Source: an uncultured Methylococcaceae bacterium
Lineage (GTDB): Bacteria > Pseudomonadota > Gammaproteobacteria > Methylococcales > Methylomonadaceae
Assembly (NCBI GenBank): GCA_903939355.1
Contig: CAJAHC010000290.1
Coordinates: forward strand, 1 to 6,855
Direction of reading: 5' to 3'
Length of the DNA: 6,855 bases
This document shows positions 1 to 5,872 of this stretch, piece by piece. Numbering within the stretch: position 1 is the stretch's first letter; the number at the start of each line of letters is the position of its first letter. Below the pieces are notes generated by a model. It was not told the origin of the DNA, ran no database searches, and was given only the letters and a program-made list of their open reading frames with translations. The position numbers were made by a program, and so were the translations under genes.

Positions 1-284
1 CCTATAATTGCAGTTTCACCGATGACTACTCCCATACCATGATCGATAAAAATTCGTCTACCAATCTGTGCGCCCGGATGGATTTCAATACCCGTTAGCC
101 AGCGACAGATATGTGCGATGAATCGTGCTAACCATAAAAAACCCGCATTCCAAATGAAATGGCTAAGGCGATGAATTAAAACAGCATGAACTCCAGGGTA
201 TGTTGTCAACACCTCAAATACAGATTGAGCTGCTGGGTCTCGTTCAAAGACGCAAGCAATATCTTCTTTTAATCGATTAAACAT
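1..284 (-). CDS. cysE: Serine O-acetyltransferase CysE, N-terminal part (cut by window edge)
   Basis: Transfers acetyl from acetyl-CoA to L-serine to give O-acetylserine, the carbon skeleton for cysteine; cytosolic. Visible are the first 94 codons, starting at ATG (284-282) with [19 protein letters not shown]. This is the helical N-terminal segment with its DPAA motif, followed by the first left-handed beta-helix repeats: [11 protein letters not shown] (67-77) and [13 protein letters not shown] (80-92). His82 matches catalytic His158 of E. coli CysE. The residue matching E. coli Asp143 is Glu67, which from memory is usual in the short Bacillus/IscR-linked CysE type. The protein begins close to DPAA, so it is the short form without the long enterobacterial N-terminus. 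The start overlaps the trmJ stop (TAATG), and an AAAGGA ribosome binding site lies in the last trmJ codons at 292-297, so translation is probably coupled. In Pseudomonas the same order continues into iscR-iscSUA. The family call is firm. Confidence 0.93.
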   Translation of the reverse strand, partial: MFNRLKEDIACVFERDPAAQSVFEVLTTYPGVHAVLIHRLSHFIWNAGFLWLARFIAHICRWLTGIEIHPGAQIGRRIFIDHGMGVVIGETAII

Positions 285-1015
285 TATTCATTCCTTTGAT
301 GGTCTTGAGACATTCTAAAAATACCTCTCAGTATATCTAATTCTTTGTCATCCATTTCTATGCGATTATAAATTCTTCTTAAGCGTCGCATTATAGATTT
401 CGATTTATCAGGATGCATAAAGCCAATATCAATTAATGTTTGGTGTAAATGCGTATAAAAAGATTCCATCTGTATTCCTGTGGCTTTTTGTGTTTTATTG
501 CCGTCACTAAGTACTGCATTTTCTTTTTGCAAACTACTGGCAATAAAAAGCTCATAACAAACGACTTGAGCAGCGGCAGCTATATTTAAAGAACTATATT
601 CTTTATTGCAGGGAATACGGAGAAGATAATGACATAAATCCATCTCATGATTTTTTAAGCCTGAATTTTCTCGCCCAAAAACAATGGCGACTTTATGATT
701 TGTAGTATTTTTAGCAATTCTCTCAGCACATTCCCGTGGGGACATTTCTGGCCAACTAATGGTTCTAGATCTGGCGCTGGCACCAATAACTAGTTGGCAG
801 TCGGCAATAGCATCTTGCAAGCTTAGGCAAACGGTAACATTTGCCAAAATATCATCTGCACCCGAGGCTCTAGATGTGGCTTCGGCACTTGGAAATATTT
901 TAGGAGAAACCAAGCAAAGATTGAACATGCACATGTTTTTCATGGCTCGAGCAACTGCACCTATATTACCGGGATGTGATGTTTCGACGAGAACAATTTT
1001 AATATGTGATAGCAA
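284..1015 (-). CDS. trmJ: tRNA (cytidine/uridine-2'-O-)-methyltransferase TrmJ
   Basis: SAM-dependent SPOUT-class enzyme that 2'-O-methylates tRNA position 32 (Cm32/Um32); a cytosolic dimer. The 243 residues match the 246-residue E. coli protein nearly end to end. [20 protein letters not shown] (7-26) carries Arg23, equivalent to the catalytic arginine of E. coli TrmJ. ASARSR (79-84) follows. The knotted SAM-binding half has VFGRENSGL (112-120) and [14 protein letters not shown] (139-152). The last ~80 residues are the charged helical extension typical of TrmJ ([26 protein letters not shown]). The start is TTG (1015-1013): it aligns exactly with the E. coli Met, an AAGGGA ribosome binding site sits 8 nt upstream (1024-1029), and an in-frame stop lies at 1031-1033, leaving no ATG or GTG alternative. 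It diverges from suhB and is followed by cysE with a 1-nt overlap. Confidence 0.95.
   Translation of the reverse strand: MLSHIKIVLVETSHPGNIGAVARAMKNMCMFNLCLVSPKIFPSAEATSRASGADDILANVTVCLSLQDAIADCQLVIGASARSRTISWPEMSPRECAERIAKNTTNHKVAIVFGRENSGLKNHEMDLCHYLLRIPCNKEYSSLNIAAAAQVVCYELFIASSLQKENAVLSDGNKTQKATGIQMESFYTHLHQTLIDIGFMHPDKSKSIMRRLRRIYNRIEMDDKELDILRGIFRMSQDHQRNE
292..297 (-). promoter_or_regulatory. Ribosome binding site of cysE inside the trmJ end
   Basis: AAAGGA on the minus strand, 7 nt before the cysE ATG and within the last codons of trmJ (His-Gln-Arg-Asn). Together with the TAATG stop/start overlap it supports translational coupling of cysE to trmJ. Confidence 0.7.
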
Positions 1016-1023
1016 TGGTATCG

Positions 1024-1029
1024 TCCCTT
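1024..1029 (-). promoter_or_regulatory. Ribosome binding site deciding the TTG start of trmJ
   Basis: AAGGGA on the minus strand, 8 nt before TTG at 1015. It is the only good Shine-Dalgarno match near the 5' end of trmJ and lies between the start and the upstream in-frame stop, so it supports the TTG start. Confidence 0.7.
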
Positions 1030-1060
1030 GTTAAAAATAAGCCAAGTTTACCAAAAGATT

Positions 1061-1069
1061 TGCTATCAT
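1061..1069 (+). promoter_or_regulatory. Candidate extended -10 of the suhB promoter
   Basis: TGCTATCAT fits the extended -10 form TGnTATAAT with one mismatch. The stretch 17 nt upstream has no good -35, which extended -10 promoters tolerate. Transcription would start near 1076, giving about 26 nt of leader before the chosen suhB ATG at 1102. It overlaps the trmJ -10, so the two promoters may compete. Confidence 0.35.
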
Positions 1070-1094
1070 TGTCGTTTTATCTGTTCATTGTAAA
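1065..1094 (-). promoter_or_regulatory. Candidate sigma-70 promoter for trmJ-cysE
   Basis: On the minus strand TTTACA (1094-1089, 5 of 6 to the -35 consensus) is separated by 18 nt from AATGAT (1070-1065, 4 of 6 to the -10 consensus). Transcription would begin near 1058, leaving about 43 nt before the TTG. The -10 overlaps the candidate suhB -10 on the other strand. Called by eye; the -10 is only moderate. Confidence 0.35.
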
Positions 1095-1101
1095 CTTGTC
1101 T

Positions 1102-1896
1102 ATGCAACCCATGTTAAATATTGCCGTCCGTGCTGCTAGAAGCGCGGGTGAGTTAATCCTCCGTTCAGCTGATAGTGTTAGCCGGCTGTCAGTTGATCAA
1201 AAAGGTAAAAATGATTATGCCAGCGAAGTTGATCGGATGGCTGAGCGAGAAATTATTAGTATAATTAAAGCGGCTTATCCTGAACACGCTATTTTGGCCG
1301 AAGAAAGTGGAAGACACAAAGGCAATGATTTTGTCTGGATAATTGATCCATTGGACGGAACTACTAATTTCTTACATGGATTTCCTCAATACTCAGTTTC
1401 TATTGCACTAAAATATAAAGGAAAATTAGAGGTCGGGGTTGTTTATGATCCTCTACGAGATGAATTATTCACCGCTAAACGAGGAGGCGGTGCAATGTTA
1501 AATAGTCGTAGACTGAGAGTAACCAATCAAAATAGCTTAAAAGGGGCGTTAATTGGCACTGGTTTTCCATTTAAAACAGACAGGGATCTCGATGCCTATT
1601 TAGGTATGTTTCGTGCGTTAACTACAGAATGTGCCGGTATTCGCCGCGCTGGTTCTGCAGCACTCGACTTAGCATATGTAGCTGCAGGCCGAATGGATGG
1701 TTATTGGGAAATTGGAGTAATGGAATGGGATATGGCAGCAGGTATTTTATTAATAAAAGAGGCTGGTGGCGTTGTTACTGATTTTTCTTTTAATGACAAT
1801 TATCTGGAATCAGGTAATGTAATTGTTGGCAGTCCTAAAATGCACCAGCTTATGTACCAACTTATCGAGCCACATGTAACCGATAATTTGAAATAA
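1102..1896 (+). CDS. suhB: Inositol-1-monophosphatase family protein SuhB
   Basis: Mg2+-dependent phosphatase of the IMPase fold that hydrolyses inositol-1-phosphate in vitro. In E. coli SuhB also works with the Nus factors in rRNA transcription and folding; whether that holds here is inference. From ATG 1102 the product is 264 residues (E. coli 267) and begins MQPMLNIAVRAARSAG, aligning with E. coli MHPMLNIAVRAARKAG. The open frame reaches back to 1006, but those 32 extra codons would overlap trmJ and have no family counterpart. Metal and substrate motifs are present: Glu67-Glu68 (AEESG), IDPLDGTTNF (81-90, with Asp82 and Asp85), and EWDMAAGILLIKEAGG (208-223, with Asp210). RAGSAALDLAYVAAGRMDG (182-200) is a family signature. 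The Shine-Dalgarno match is weak. The gene converges on rimI with 37 nt between stop codons and no visible terminator hairpin. Confidence 0.95.
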   Translation: MQPMLNIAVRAARSAGELILRSADSVSRLSVDQKGKNDYASEVDRMAEREIISIIKAAYPEHAILAEESGRHKGNDFVWIIDPLDGTTNFLHGFPQYSVSIALKYKGKLEVGVVYDPLRDELFTAKRGGGAMLNSRRLRVTNQNSLKGALIGTGFPFKTDRDLDAYLGMFRALTTECAGIRRAGSAALDLAYVAAGRMDGYWEIGVMEWDMAAGILLIKEAGGVVTDFSFNDNYLESGNVIVGSPKMHQLMYQLIEPHVTDNLK

Positions 1897-1933
1897 GTTA
1901 TAGATAGCAACCAACTTACTTTAATAGGTAATG

Positions 1934-2473
1934 CTAGAATAGGGTTAGTGCCAGCATGATAGCATCTTCACGCCCATTTTCGGCGGGATAATAACCTTTT
2001 CTAACACCTATTTCGTTAAAACCCACGTCTTCATAAAGAGCAATAGCGGCAGTATTCGACGGTCTTACTTCTAGAAAAACGGTCTCTGCCCGTCCGCGGG
2101 CAACATCAATTAAGTTTTCAAGCATTTTACGTCCTATGCCTTGATTTTTTTCGACTGGATCTACTGAAATATTTAGTATGTGCGCTTCGCCTACCGCAAT
2201 TGAAAGTAAGCTGTAGCCTAGTATTGTATCGTTGTATTCGCAGACCCAGCAGCTATAGCCGGCTGTAAAACAGTCGGTAAAAATATCCTCCTCCCAAGGG
2301 AATAAGTAGTTTTTTCTTTCTATTGCAAGCACGCTTTCTAAATCGTCTTGTGTCATTATTCGGAGACGCAGTAAATCTTTTTTGGGTACGGAGTTGGGGA
2401 ATATTTTGGCGTAAAACTCTTTGTCTGTATCATAAATAACCAGTTTTTTTATTTTGTCCATTAATCCCCGCAT
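1934..2473 (-). CDS. rimI: Ribosomal protein S18-alanine N-acetyltransferase RimI, with N-terminal extension
   Basis: GNAT-family enzyme that acetylates the N-terminal Ala of ribosomal protein S18 using acetyl-CoA. Residues 36-179 align with all of E. coli RimI: FPWEEDIF (58-65), HILNISVDP (98-106), the acetyl-CoA loop KNQGIGRKML (109-118), LEVRPSNTAAIALYEDVGF (134-152) and YYPAENGREDAIMLAL (161-176). Glu135 and Tyr147 match the catalytic Glu103 and Tyr115 of E. coli RimI and have the same spacing. At 179 residues the protein is about 31 longer than E. coli RimI (148). The surplus is an N-terminal lead (1-35) rich in Lys and Asp. The ATG at 2473 is favoured by AAAGG 6 nt upstream; ATG 2461 (residue 5) is the only near alternative, and no start codon lies close to where E. 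coli RimI begins. It sits 2 nt after the glycosylase stop codon, so the two are cotranscribed. Confidence 0.92.
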   Translation of the reverse strand: MRGLMDKIKKLVIYDTDKEFYAKIFPNSVPKKDLLRLRIMTQDDLESVLAIERKNYLFPWEEDIFTDCFTAGYSCWVCEYNDTILGYSLLSIAVGEAHILNISVDPVEKNQGIGRKMLENLIDVARGRAETVFLEVRPSNTAAIALYEDVGFNEIGVRKGYYPAENGREDAIMLALTLF

Positions 2474-2475
2474 AA

Positions 2476-3174
2476 TTAACCTTTGTTATTTTTAAATGTT
2501 TGTATCGCATGAGTTAAATCGAGCCATGCTTCGTGTTTTTTGGATAGAAATTGTAGTAAATAGGCCGGATGATGAGTAACAATAACGGGTGTGTCATTAA
2601 ACATATGTACTTTACCTCTCAGCTTGGCCAATGGTTCGTTTGTTTTTAGCAGGGATTGTGCAGCAATAAGGCCTAACGTCACAATGATTTTGGGTCGAAT
2701 TAATTGTTGTTGGCGATGAAGATAATTAATACAACTGCTACTTTCATTGACATGAGGAGCTCGGTTATCAGGTGGCCTGCACTTTAGCACATTGGTTATA
2801 AATACATCTTTACGGGATAACCCAATAGCACGTAACATTTCAGTTAATAACGCTCCAGAACTGCCTGCAAAGGGAATGCCTTGTTCATCTTCTTGTTGTC
2901 CGGGTGCTTCTCCTACCAACATCCAATCAGCTTGCTTGTTACCTGAACCAAAAACTGTTTGTGAAGCAGTTGTTCGTAAAGTACATTTTTTGCAACTAGT
3001 AACTTCGATTTGTAGATTGTTCCAGTCGTCAATGACTGAGCTTTTTGATTCAAGTTCAGCATCATCAATTAATACTTCAGAAAACAAAGTTTGCTTAGTA
3101 GGTAATGACGTTCTTGGAAGCCATACATCAATACCCATCGCCTCCAGATATTGCAGGCGAATAGTATTATCCAA
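2476..3174 (-). CDS. Family-4 (iron-sulfur) uracil-DNA glycosylase
   Basis: Removes uracil from DNA to start base-excision repair. Proteins of this type are often mislabelled 'bacteriophage-type DNA polymerase'. The 232 residues have the UDG superfamily fold from about residue 53. Four cysteines fit the [4Fe-4S] ligand pattern: Cys61 and Cys64 (CKKC), Cys132 (KCRPP) and Cys148. Their spacings of 68 and 16 equal those of Thermus family-4 enzymes (Cys17-Cys85-Cys101). GEAPGQQEDEQGIPFAGSSG (88-107) is the active-site and uracil-stacking region, NVLKCRPPDNR (128-138) follows, and HPAYLL (202-207) is the C-terminal catalytic loop. Residues 1-50 are a poorly conserved lead beginning RLQYLEAMGIDVW, of a kind I recall from gammaproteobacterial homologues. 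The start is TTG (3174), needed to include that lead; GGGAA lies 7 nt upstream. ATG 3138 would delete it, and its GGAGG is only 2 nt away. leuA ends 74 nt upstream with no clear terminator, so readthrough from leuA is likely. Confidence 0.92.
   Translation of the reverse strand: MDNTIRLQYLEAMGIDVWLPRTSLPTKQTLFSEVLIDDAELESKSSVIDDWNNLQIEVTSCKKCTLRTTASQTVFGSGNKQADWMLVGEAPGQQEDEQGIPFAGSSGALLTEMLRAIGLSRKDVFITNVLKCRPPDNRAPHVNESSSCINYLHRQQQLIRPKIIVTLGLIAAQSLLKTNEPLAKLRGKVHMFNDTPVIVTHHPAYLLQFLSKKHEAWLDLTHAIQTFKNNKG
2480..2484 (-). promoter_or_regulatory. Ribosome binding site of rimI inside the glycosylase gene end
   Basis: AAAGG on the minus strand, 6 nt before the rimI ATG at 2473, inside the last codons of the uracil-DNA glycosylase gene (stop at 2478-2476). 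It selects ATG 2473 over ATG 2461 and points to coupled translation. Confidence 0.65.
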
Positions 3175-3248
3175 AATTAAATTCCCAATTATTTTTGGTA
3201 GAGTAAGTAGTGTTAATTGGCATGAACCAAACGGCTTGCATATGGAAC

Positions 3249-4793
3249 CTAAACATCTCCTTTTTGAGGGTGTCGGCGTTGATCTGGACTATGTAATTTA
3301 TTTACTGCATTGATATAGGCTTTTGCTGAGGCGATAACAATATCAGTATCGGCGCCTAATCCATTAACAATACGACCTTCTTTTTCAAGACGAACAATAA
3401 CTTCACCTTGGGCATCAGTGCCATTGGTTATATTGTTAACGGAATAGAGTTCTAGGGTTGACTTGGAGTTCACAAGTTTTTCAATGGCTTTTAGGCTAGC
3501 ATCAACAGCACCTCCACCACTGGAACTCCCGATGACTTCTTTATTGTTAACCCTTAAAGTAACTGTTGCATTGGGAACTTCTCCTGTTTCTGAACATACT
3601 TTCAAGGAAATGAGTTTGACATACTCATCTTCTGATTCAAAACCGGTTTCTGAAATTAATGCTTGTAAATCTTCATCGAAAATTTCGTGTTTTTTATCTG
3701 CTAATTGTTTAAATCGGGAGAAAGAATCATTTAATTCTTCTTCTGAAGTAAAATCAAAGCCCAATTCATTAATTCGACTTTTAAAGGCATTTCTGCCGGA
3801 ATGTTTACCTAATACCATGCGATTGGCAGTCCAGCCAACGTCTTCAGCACGCATAATTTCGTAAGTTTCTCTATTTTTTAGAACGCCATCCTGATGAATA
3901 CCTGCTTCATGGGCAAAGGCATTAGCACCAACAATAGCTTTGTTAGGTTGGACAGGAAATCCGGTAATGGATGAAACCAATTTTGAGCAAGTCAAAATTT
4001 CTCGAGTATCAATCCCGGTTTGACAGTCAAACACATCATGACGGGTACGAACAGCCATTACCACTTCTTCAAGAGAAGCATTGCCGGCACGTTCTCCCAA
4101 TCCATTGATAGTACATTCAACCTGCCTTGCACCATTCATAACTGCAGATAAGGAATTGGCAACTGCGAGCCCCAAGTCATTATGGCAATGTACGGAAAAA
4201 ATGGCTTTATCTGAATTAGGGATACGTTTAATCAAATTGGCAATGGTTGCACCAAATTGCTGCGGAACACTATAACCAACGGTGTCGGGAATATTAAGCG
4301 TGGTCGCGCCAGCATTAATAACTGCTTCAAGTATCCTGCATAAAAAATCTTCTTCAGAACGACCAGCATCTTCTGGAGAAAACTCAACATCATCGGTATA
4401 TTGACGCGCACGTTTGACTGCTTTAACAGCATGATCAATTACTTGCTCCGGAGACATTTGCAATTTCATTTGCATATGTATGGGTGACGTGGCAATAAAG
4501 GTATGTATACGAGAACGATTAGCCCCTTTAAGGGCTTCTCCAGCACGGTCTATGTCTTTATCTAAGGCTCTGGCCAAGCCACAGATAATACTGTCTTTTA
4601 TAGTGTTAGCTACGGCTTGGACAGATTCAAAATCACCAGGGCTGGCAGCGGGAAAGCCAGCCTCTATGACGTCAACTTTTAGCCTTTCAAGTGCTTTTGC
4701 AATTCTGATTTTCTCATCGCGAGTCATTGAGGCGCCAGGACTTTGTTCGCCATCACGTAATGTAGTATCAAATATAATTAACTTGTCTTTCAT
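3249..4793 (-). CDS. leuA: 2-isopropylmalate synthase LeuA
   Basis: Condenses acetyl-CoA with 2-oxoisovalerate to 2-isopropylmalate, the committed step of leucine synthesis, in the cytosol. The 514-residue length is normal for the bacterial long form. The catalytic TIM barrel opens with [13 protein letters not shown] (8-20), then [14 protein letters not shown] (201-214, metal-binding His202 and His204), [20 protein letters not shown] (227-246), and the linker motifs [11 protein letters not shown] (294-304) and [10 protein letters not shown] (328-337). Residues from about 395 to 500 form the C-terminal leucine-sensing domain, with GGGAVDA (426-432) and [20 protein letters not shown] (479-498), so end-product inhibition is expected. 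The ATG at 4793 is the natural family start; its Shine-Dalgarno match is weak (TTGAG, 5 nt spacing). No leuB, leuC or leuD is adjacent; pssA lies upstream and the glycosylase gene downstream. Confidence 0.97.
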   Translation of the reverse strand: MKDKLIIFDTTLRDGEQSPGASMTRDEKIRIAKALERLKVDVIEAGFPAASPGDFESVQAVANTIKDSIICGLARALDKDIDRAGEALKGANRSRIHTFIATSPIHMQMKLQMSPEQVIDHAVKAVKRARQYTDDVEFSPEDAGRSEEDFLCRILEAVINAGATTLNIPDTVGYSVPQQFGATIANLIKRIPNSDKAIFSVHCHNDLGLAVANSLSAVMNGARQVECTINGLGERAGNASLEEVVMAVRTRHDVFDCQTGIDTREILTCSKLVSSITGFPVQPNKAIVGANAFAHEAGIHQDGVLKNRETYEIMRAEDVGWTANRMVLGKHSGRNAFKSRINELGFDFTSEEELNDSFSRFKQLADKKHEIFDEDLQALISETGFESEDEYVKLISLKVCSETGEVPNATVTLRVNNKEVIGSSSGGGAVDASLKAIEKLVNSKSTLELYSVNNITNGTDAQGEVIVRLEKEGRIVNGLGADTDIVIASAKAYINAVNKLHSPDQRRHPQKGDV

Positions 4794-4816
4794 AAAAACT
4801 CAATTCTAGGAGATAT

Positions 4817-4826
4817 ACCAATTGGT
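4817..4826. repeat. 10-bp palindrome in the leuA leader
   Basis: ACCAATTGGT is a perfect 10-bp palindrome 24 nt before the leuA start codon, flanked by two GATATA copies (4812-4817 and 4832-4837). It may be an operator half or a small RNA stem; no U-run follows, so it is not an intrinsic terminator. The function is unknown. Confidence 0.4.
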
Positions 4827-4855
4827 GCGTTGATATATGGTAGGGGATTTAACTA

Positions 4856-5026
4856 ATGAAGGAATTAATTGAAAATATTCCCATCAGGGCAGTAATATTA
4901 AATACTCACAAAATATTAAGTTTATTTAATAACGTTGATTACGACTATACCTTAATGGAAATGTACCCTCAAGCAGATTTTAAGATTTACGCCCGTGTAA
5001 CCTGCGTCTACGCATTACCAAGGTAA
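4856..5026 (+). CDS. Doubtful 56-codon ORF antisense to the leuA leader and pssA end
   Basis: The frame opens at ATG 4856 with MKELIENIPIRAVILNTHK and closes at TAA 5024-5026. About 41 codons lie in the leuA-pssA gap, on the strand opposite both genes; the last 15 overlap the pssA 3' end in antisense. AGGGG lies about 9 nt before the ATG, an acceptable ribosome binding site, and the composition is protein-like. Against it, I see no convincing promoter, I do not recognise the product, and the stretch also carries the predicted leuA promoter and leader. It may be a chance reading frame. Confidence 0.2.
   Translation: MKELIENIPIRAVILNTHKILSLFNNVDYDYTLMEMYPQADFKIYARVTCVYALPR
4944..4972 (-). promoter_or_regulatory. 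leuA: Predicted sigma-70 promoter for leuA
   Basis: On the minus strand TTGAGG (4972-4967, 4 of 6) is followed by a 17-nt spacer and TATAGT (4949-4944, 5 of 6). It is the best promoter match in the 186-bp gap between leuA and pssA. Transcription from about 4937 gives a leader of roughly 144 nt. In that leader I see no leucine-rich leader peptide and no terminator stem with a U-run. Confidence 0.55.
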
Positions 5027-5720
5027 CAACTGGACCTGATATTGCGTAAGCCAAAAATAATAAGAACAACATCGTTTGTGGTTGCGCCATTATAAAAGCG
5101 ATGCCCAACATAACAGCAATTGCAACAAAAAAGGGCACTTTACCTTTTAAATCGATTTCTTTAAAGCTGGAATATCTGAAATTACTGACCATTAATAAAC
5201 CAGTGCTGATGGTTAATGCTATGCCAATATATTTAAAAATTTCAACGGGATAATCGTGTTCAAGAGAAATCCAAATAAAACCGGCAAGAATTGCTGCAGC
5301 CGCTGGACTAGGTAGTCCTTGGAAGTAACGTTTGTCAGCAGATGTTAATTGCGTATTAAACCTGGCAAGCCTCAAAGCACCACCTGCCATGTGGACAAAC
5401 GCGGCAAAAAGCCCTAATTTACCTAAACTGGAAAATGACCATAAATACATGACCAGTGCGGGAGCAGCTCCAAATGAAACCATATCAGATAAGCTGTCAT
5501 ATTGCGCTCCAAATTCACTTTGTGTATTAGTTAAGCGAGCTACGCGACCATCAAGGCCATCAAGAATCATCGCTACAAAAATAGCTATGGCTGCTGTTTC
5601 AAAACGTCCGCCCATTGCTGAAGTAATTGCATAAAAACCAGCAAATAATGCACCCGTAGTAAATAAATTAGGCAATAAATAAATGCCACGTCGGGGTATG
5701 GAGCGTTTTTCTGGAATCAT
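4980..5720 (-). CDS. pssA: CDP-diacylglycerol-serine O-phosphatidyltransferase PssA (integral membrane type)
   Basis: Makes phosphatidylserine from CDP-diacylglycerol and serine, the step before phosphatidylethanolamine; inner membrane. The 246 residues contain the complete CDP-alcohol phosphotransferase signature D-x2-DG-x2-AR-x8-G-x3-D-x3-D: Asp54, Asp57, Gly58, Ala61, Arg62, Gly71, Asp75 and Asp79, all present. PssA-specific stretches are GALRLARFN (114-122), FQGLPSPAAAA (133-143) and SNFRYSSFK (179-187). Hydrophobic spans lie near 18-35, 42-55, 83-110, 138-153, 161-177, 195-211 and 215-235, and the C-terminus is basic (RRRRLHGRK). This is the Bacillus/yeast-like class, unrelated to the phospholipase-D-like PssA of E. 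coli. The start is ATG 5720; the nearest Shine-Dalgarno, AAGGA, is rather far at 11 nt. No terminator is visible after the stop, and the predicted leuA promoter follows directly. Confidence 0.95.
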   Translation of the reverse strand: MIPEKRSIPRRGIYLLPNLFTTGALFAGFYAITSAMGGRFETAAIAIFVAMILDGLDGRVARLTNTQSEFGAQYDSLSDMVSFGAAPALVMYLWSFSSLGKLGLFAAFVHMAGGALRLARFNTQLTSADKRYFQGLPSPAAAAILAGFIWISLEHDYPVEIFKYIGIALTISTGLLMVSNFRYSSFKEIDLKGKVPFFVAIAVMLGIAFIMAQPQTMLFLLFLAYAISGPVVTLVMRRRRLHGRKS

Positions 5721-5767
5721 ACGTCAATTAATCCTTGGTTGTTAAACAGATAGAAAACCCAGTGTTA

Positions 5768-5773
5768 ATTATA
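5768..5773 (-). promoter_or_regulatory. pssA: Candidate -10 element of the pssA promoter
   Basis: A perfect TATAAT on the minus strand, about 47 nt before the pssA ATG, in the 152-bp gap between the unknown gene and pssA. No good -35 stands 16-18 nt upstream. Transcription would begin near 5761. Confidence 0.45.
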
Positions 5774-5809
5774 CAATGAGGTCACAAGCTGAGCTATTGA
5801 TTCATTAAC

Positions 5810-5831
5810 TGGCTTGTATTTAAATAAGCCA
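5810..5831. repeat. 6-bp inverted repeat after the unknown gene
   Basis: TGGCTT (5810-5815) and AAGCCA (5826-5831) can form a 6-bp stem with a 10-nt loop. A further AAGCCA copy lies at 5863-5868, just past the stop of the unknown gene. On the minus strand the T-run precedes the stem rather than following it, and on the plus strand the stem is followed by A residues, so it does not fit an intrinsic terminator in either direction. Confidence 0.4.
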
Positions 5832-5872
5832 AAAAACAGATTATTAATTGCTAAGAGATAAAAAGCCAAAAC

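Larger units (their letters stand above)
1043..1098. repeat. 9-bp inverted repeat across the suhB/trmJ control region
   Basis: CAAGTTTAC (1043-1051) and its exact reverse complement GTAAACTTG (1090-1098) lie 38 nt apart, centred near 1070, on the two overlapping candidate -10 elements. The right arm covers the candidate trmJ -35. A second inverted pair, TGATAGCAA (1007-1015) and TTGCTATCA (1060-1068), is interleaved with it. The first pair could be two half-sites for a dimeric regulator; chance in AT-rich DNA is also possible. Confidence 0.45.

Noticed and set aside
1006..1101. Longer suhB beginning at 1006
   Set aside because: The extra 32 codons overlap trmJ and have no counterpart in SuhB proteins; ATG 1102 aligns with the E. 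coli start.
1897..1933. Bidirectional terminator between convergent suhB and rimI
   Set aside because: Only a 4-bp TTAC/GTAA pairing is visible; no GC-rich stem or T-run.
3175..3248. Terminator or promoter between leuA and the glycosylase gene
   Set aside because: Only a 4-bp TTGG/CCAA stem and poor promoter matches; nothing supportable.
2792..3313. 173-codon open frame on the plus strand
   Set aside because: It is antisense to the uracil-DNA glycosylase and the end of leuA, has no family resemblance, and follows from their codon pattern.
3463..3864. Plus-strand open frame opposite leuA
   Set aside because: Shadow of a strongly conserved leuA; serine/leucine-rich composition typical of antisense reading.
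4849..4884. Minus-strand 11-codon peptide (MGIFSINSFIS) as a leuA leader peptide
   Set aside because: No leucine codons, no Shine-Dalgarno and no terminator/antiterminator stems after it.
5332..5634. 100-codon plus-strand frame opposite pssA
   Set aside because: Antisense to the intact CDP-alcohol signature of pssA; no recognisable motif of its own.
5776..5808. Ten-codon plus-strand ORF (MRSQAELLIH)
   Set aside because: Very short, no ribosome binding site, no promoter.
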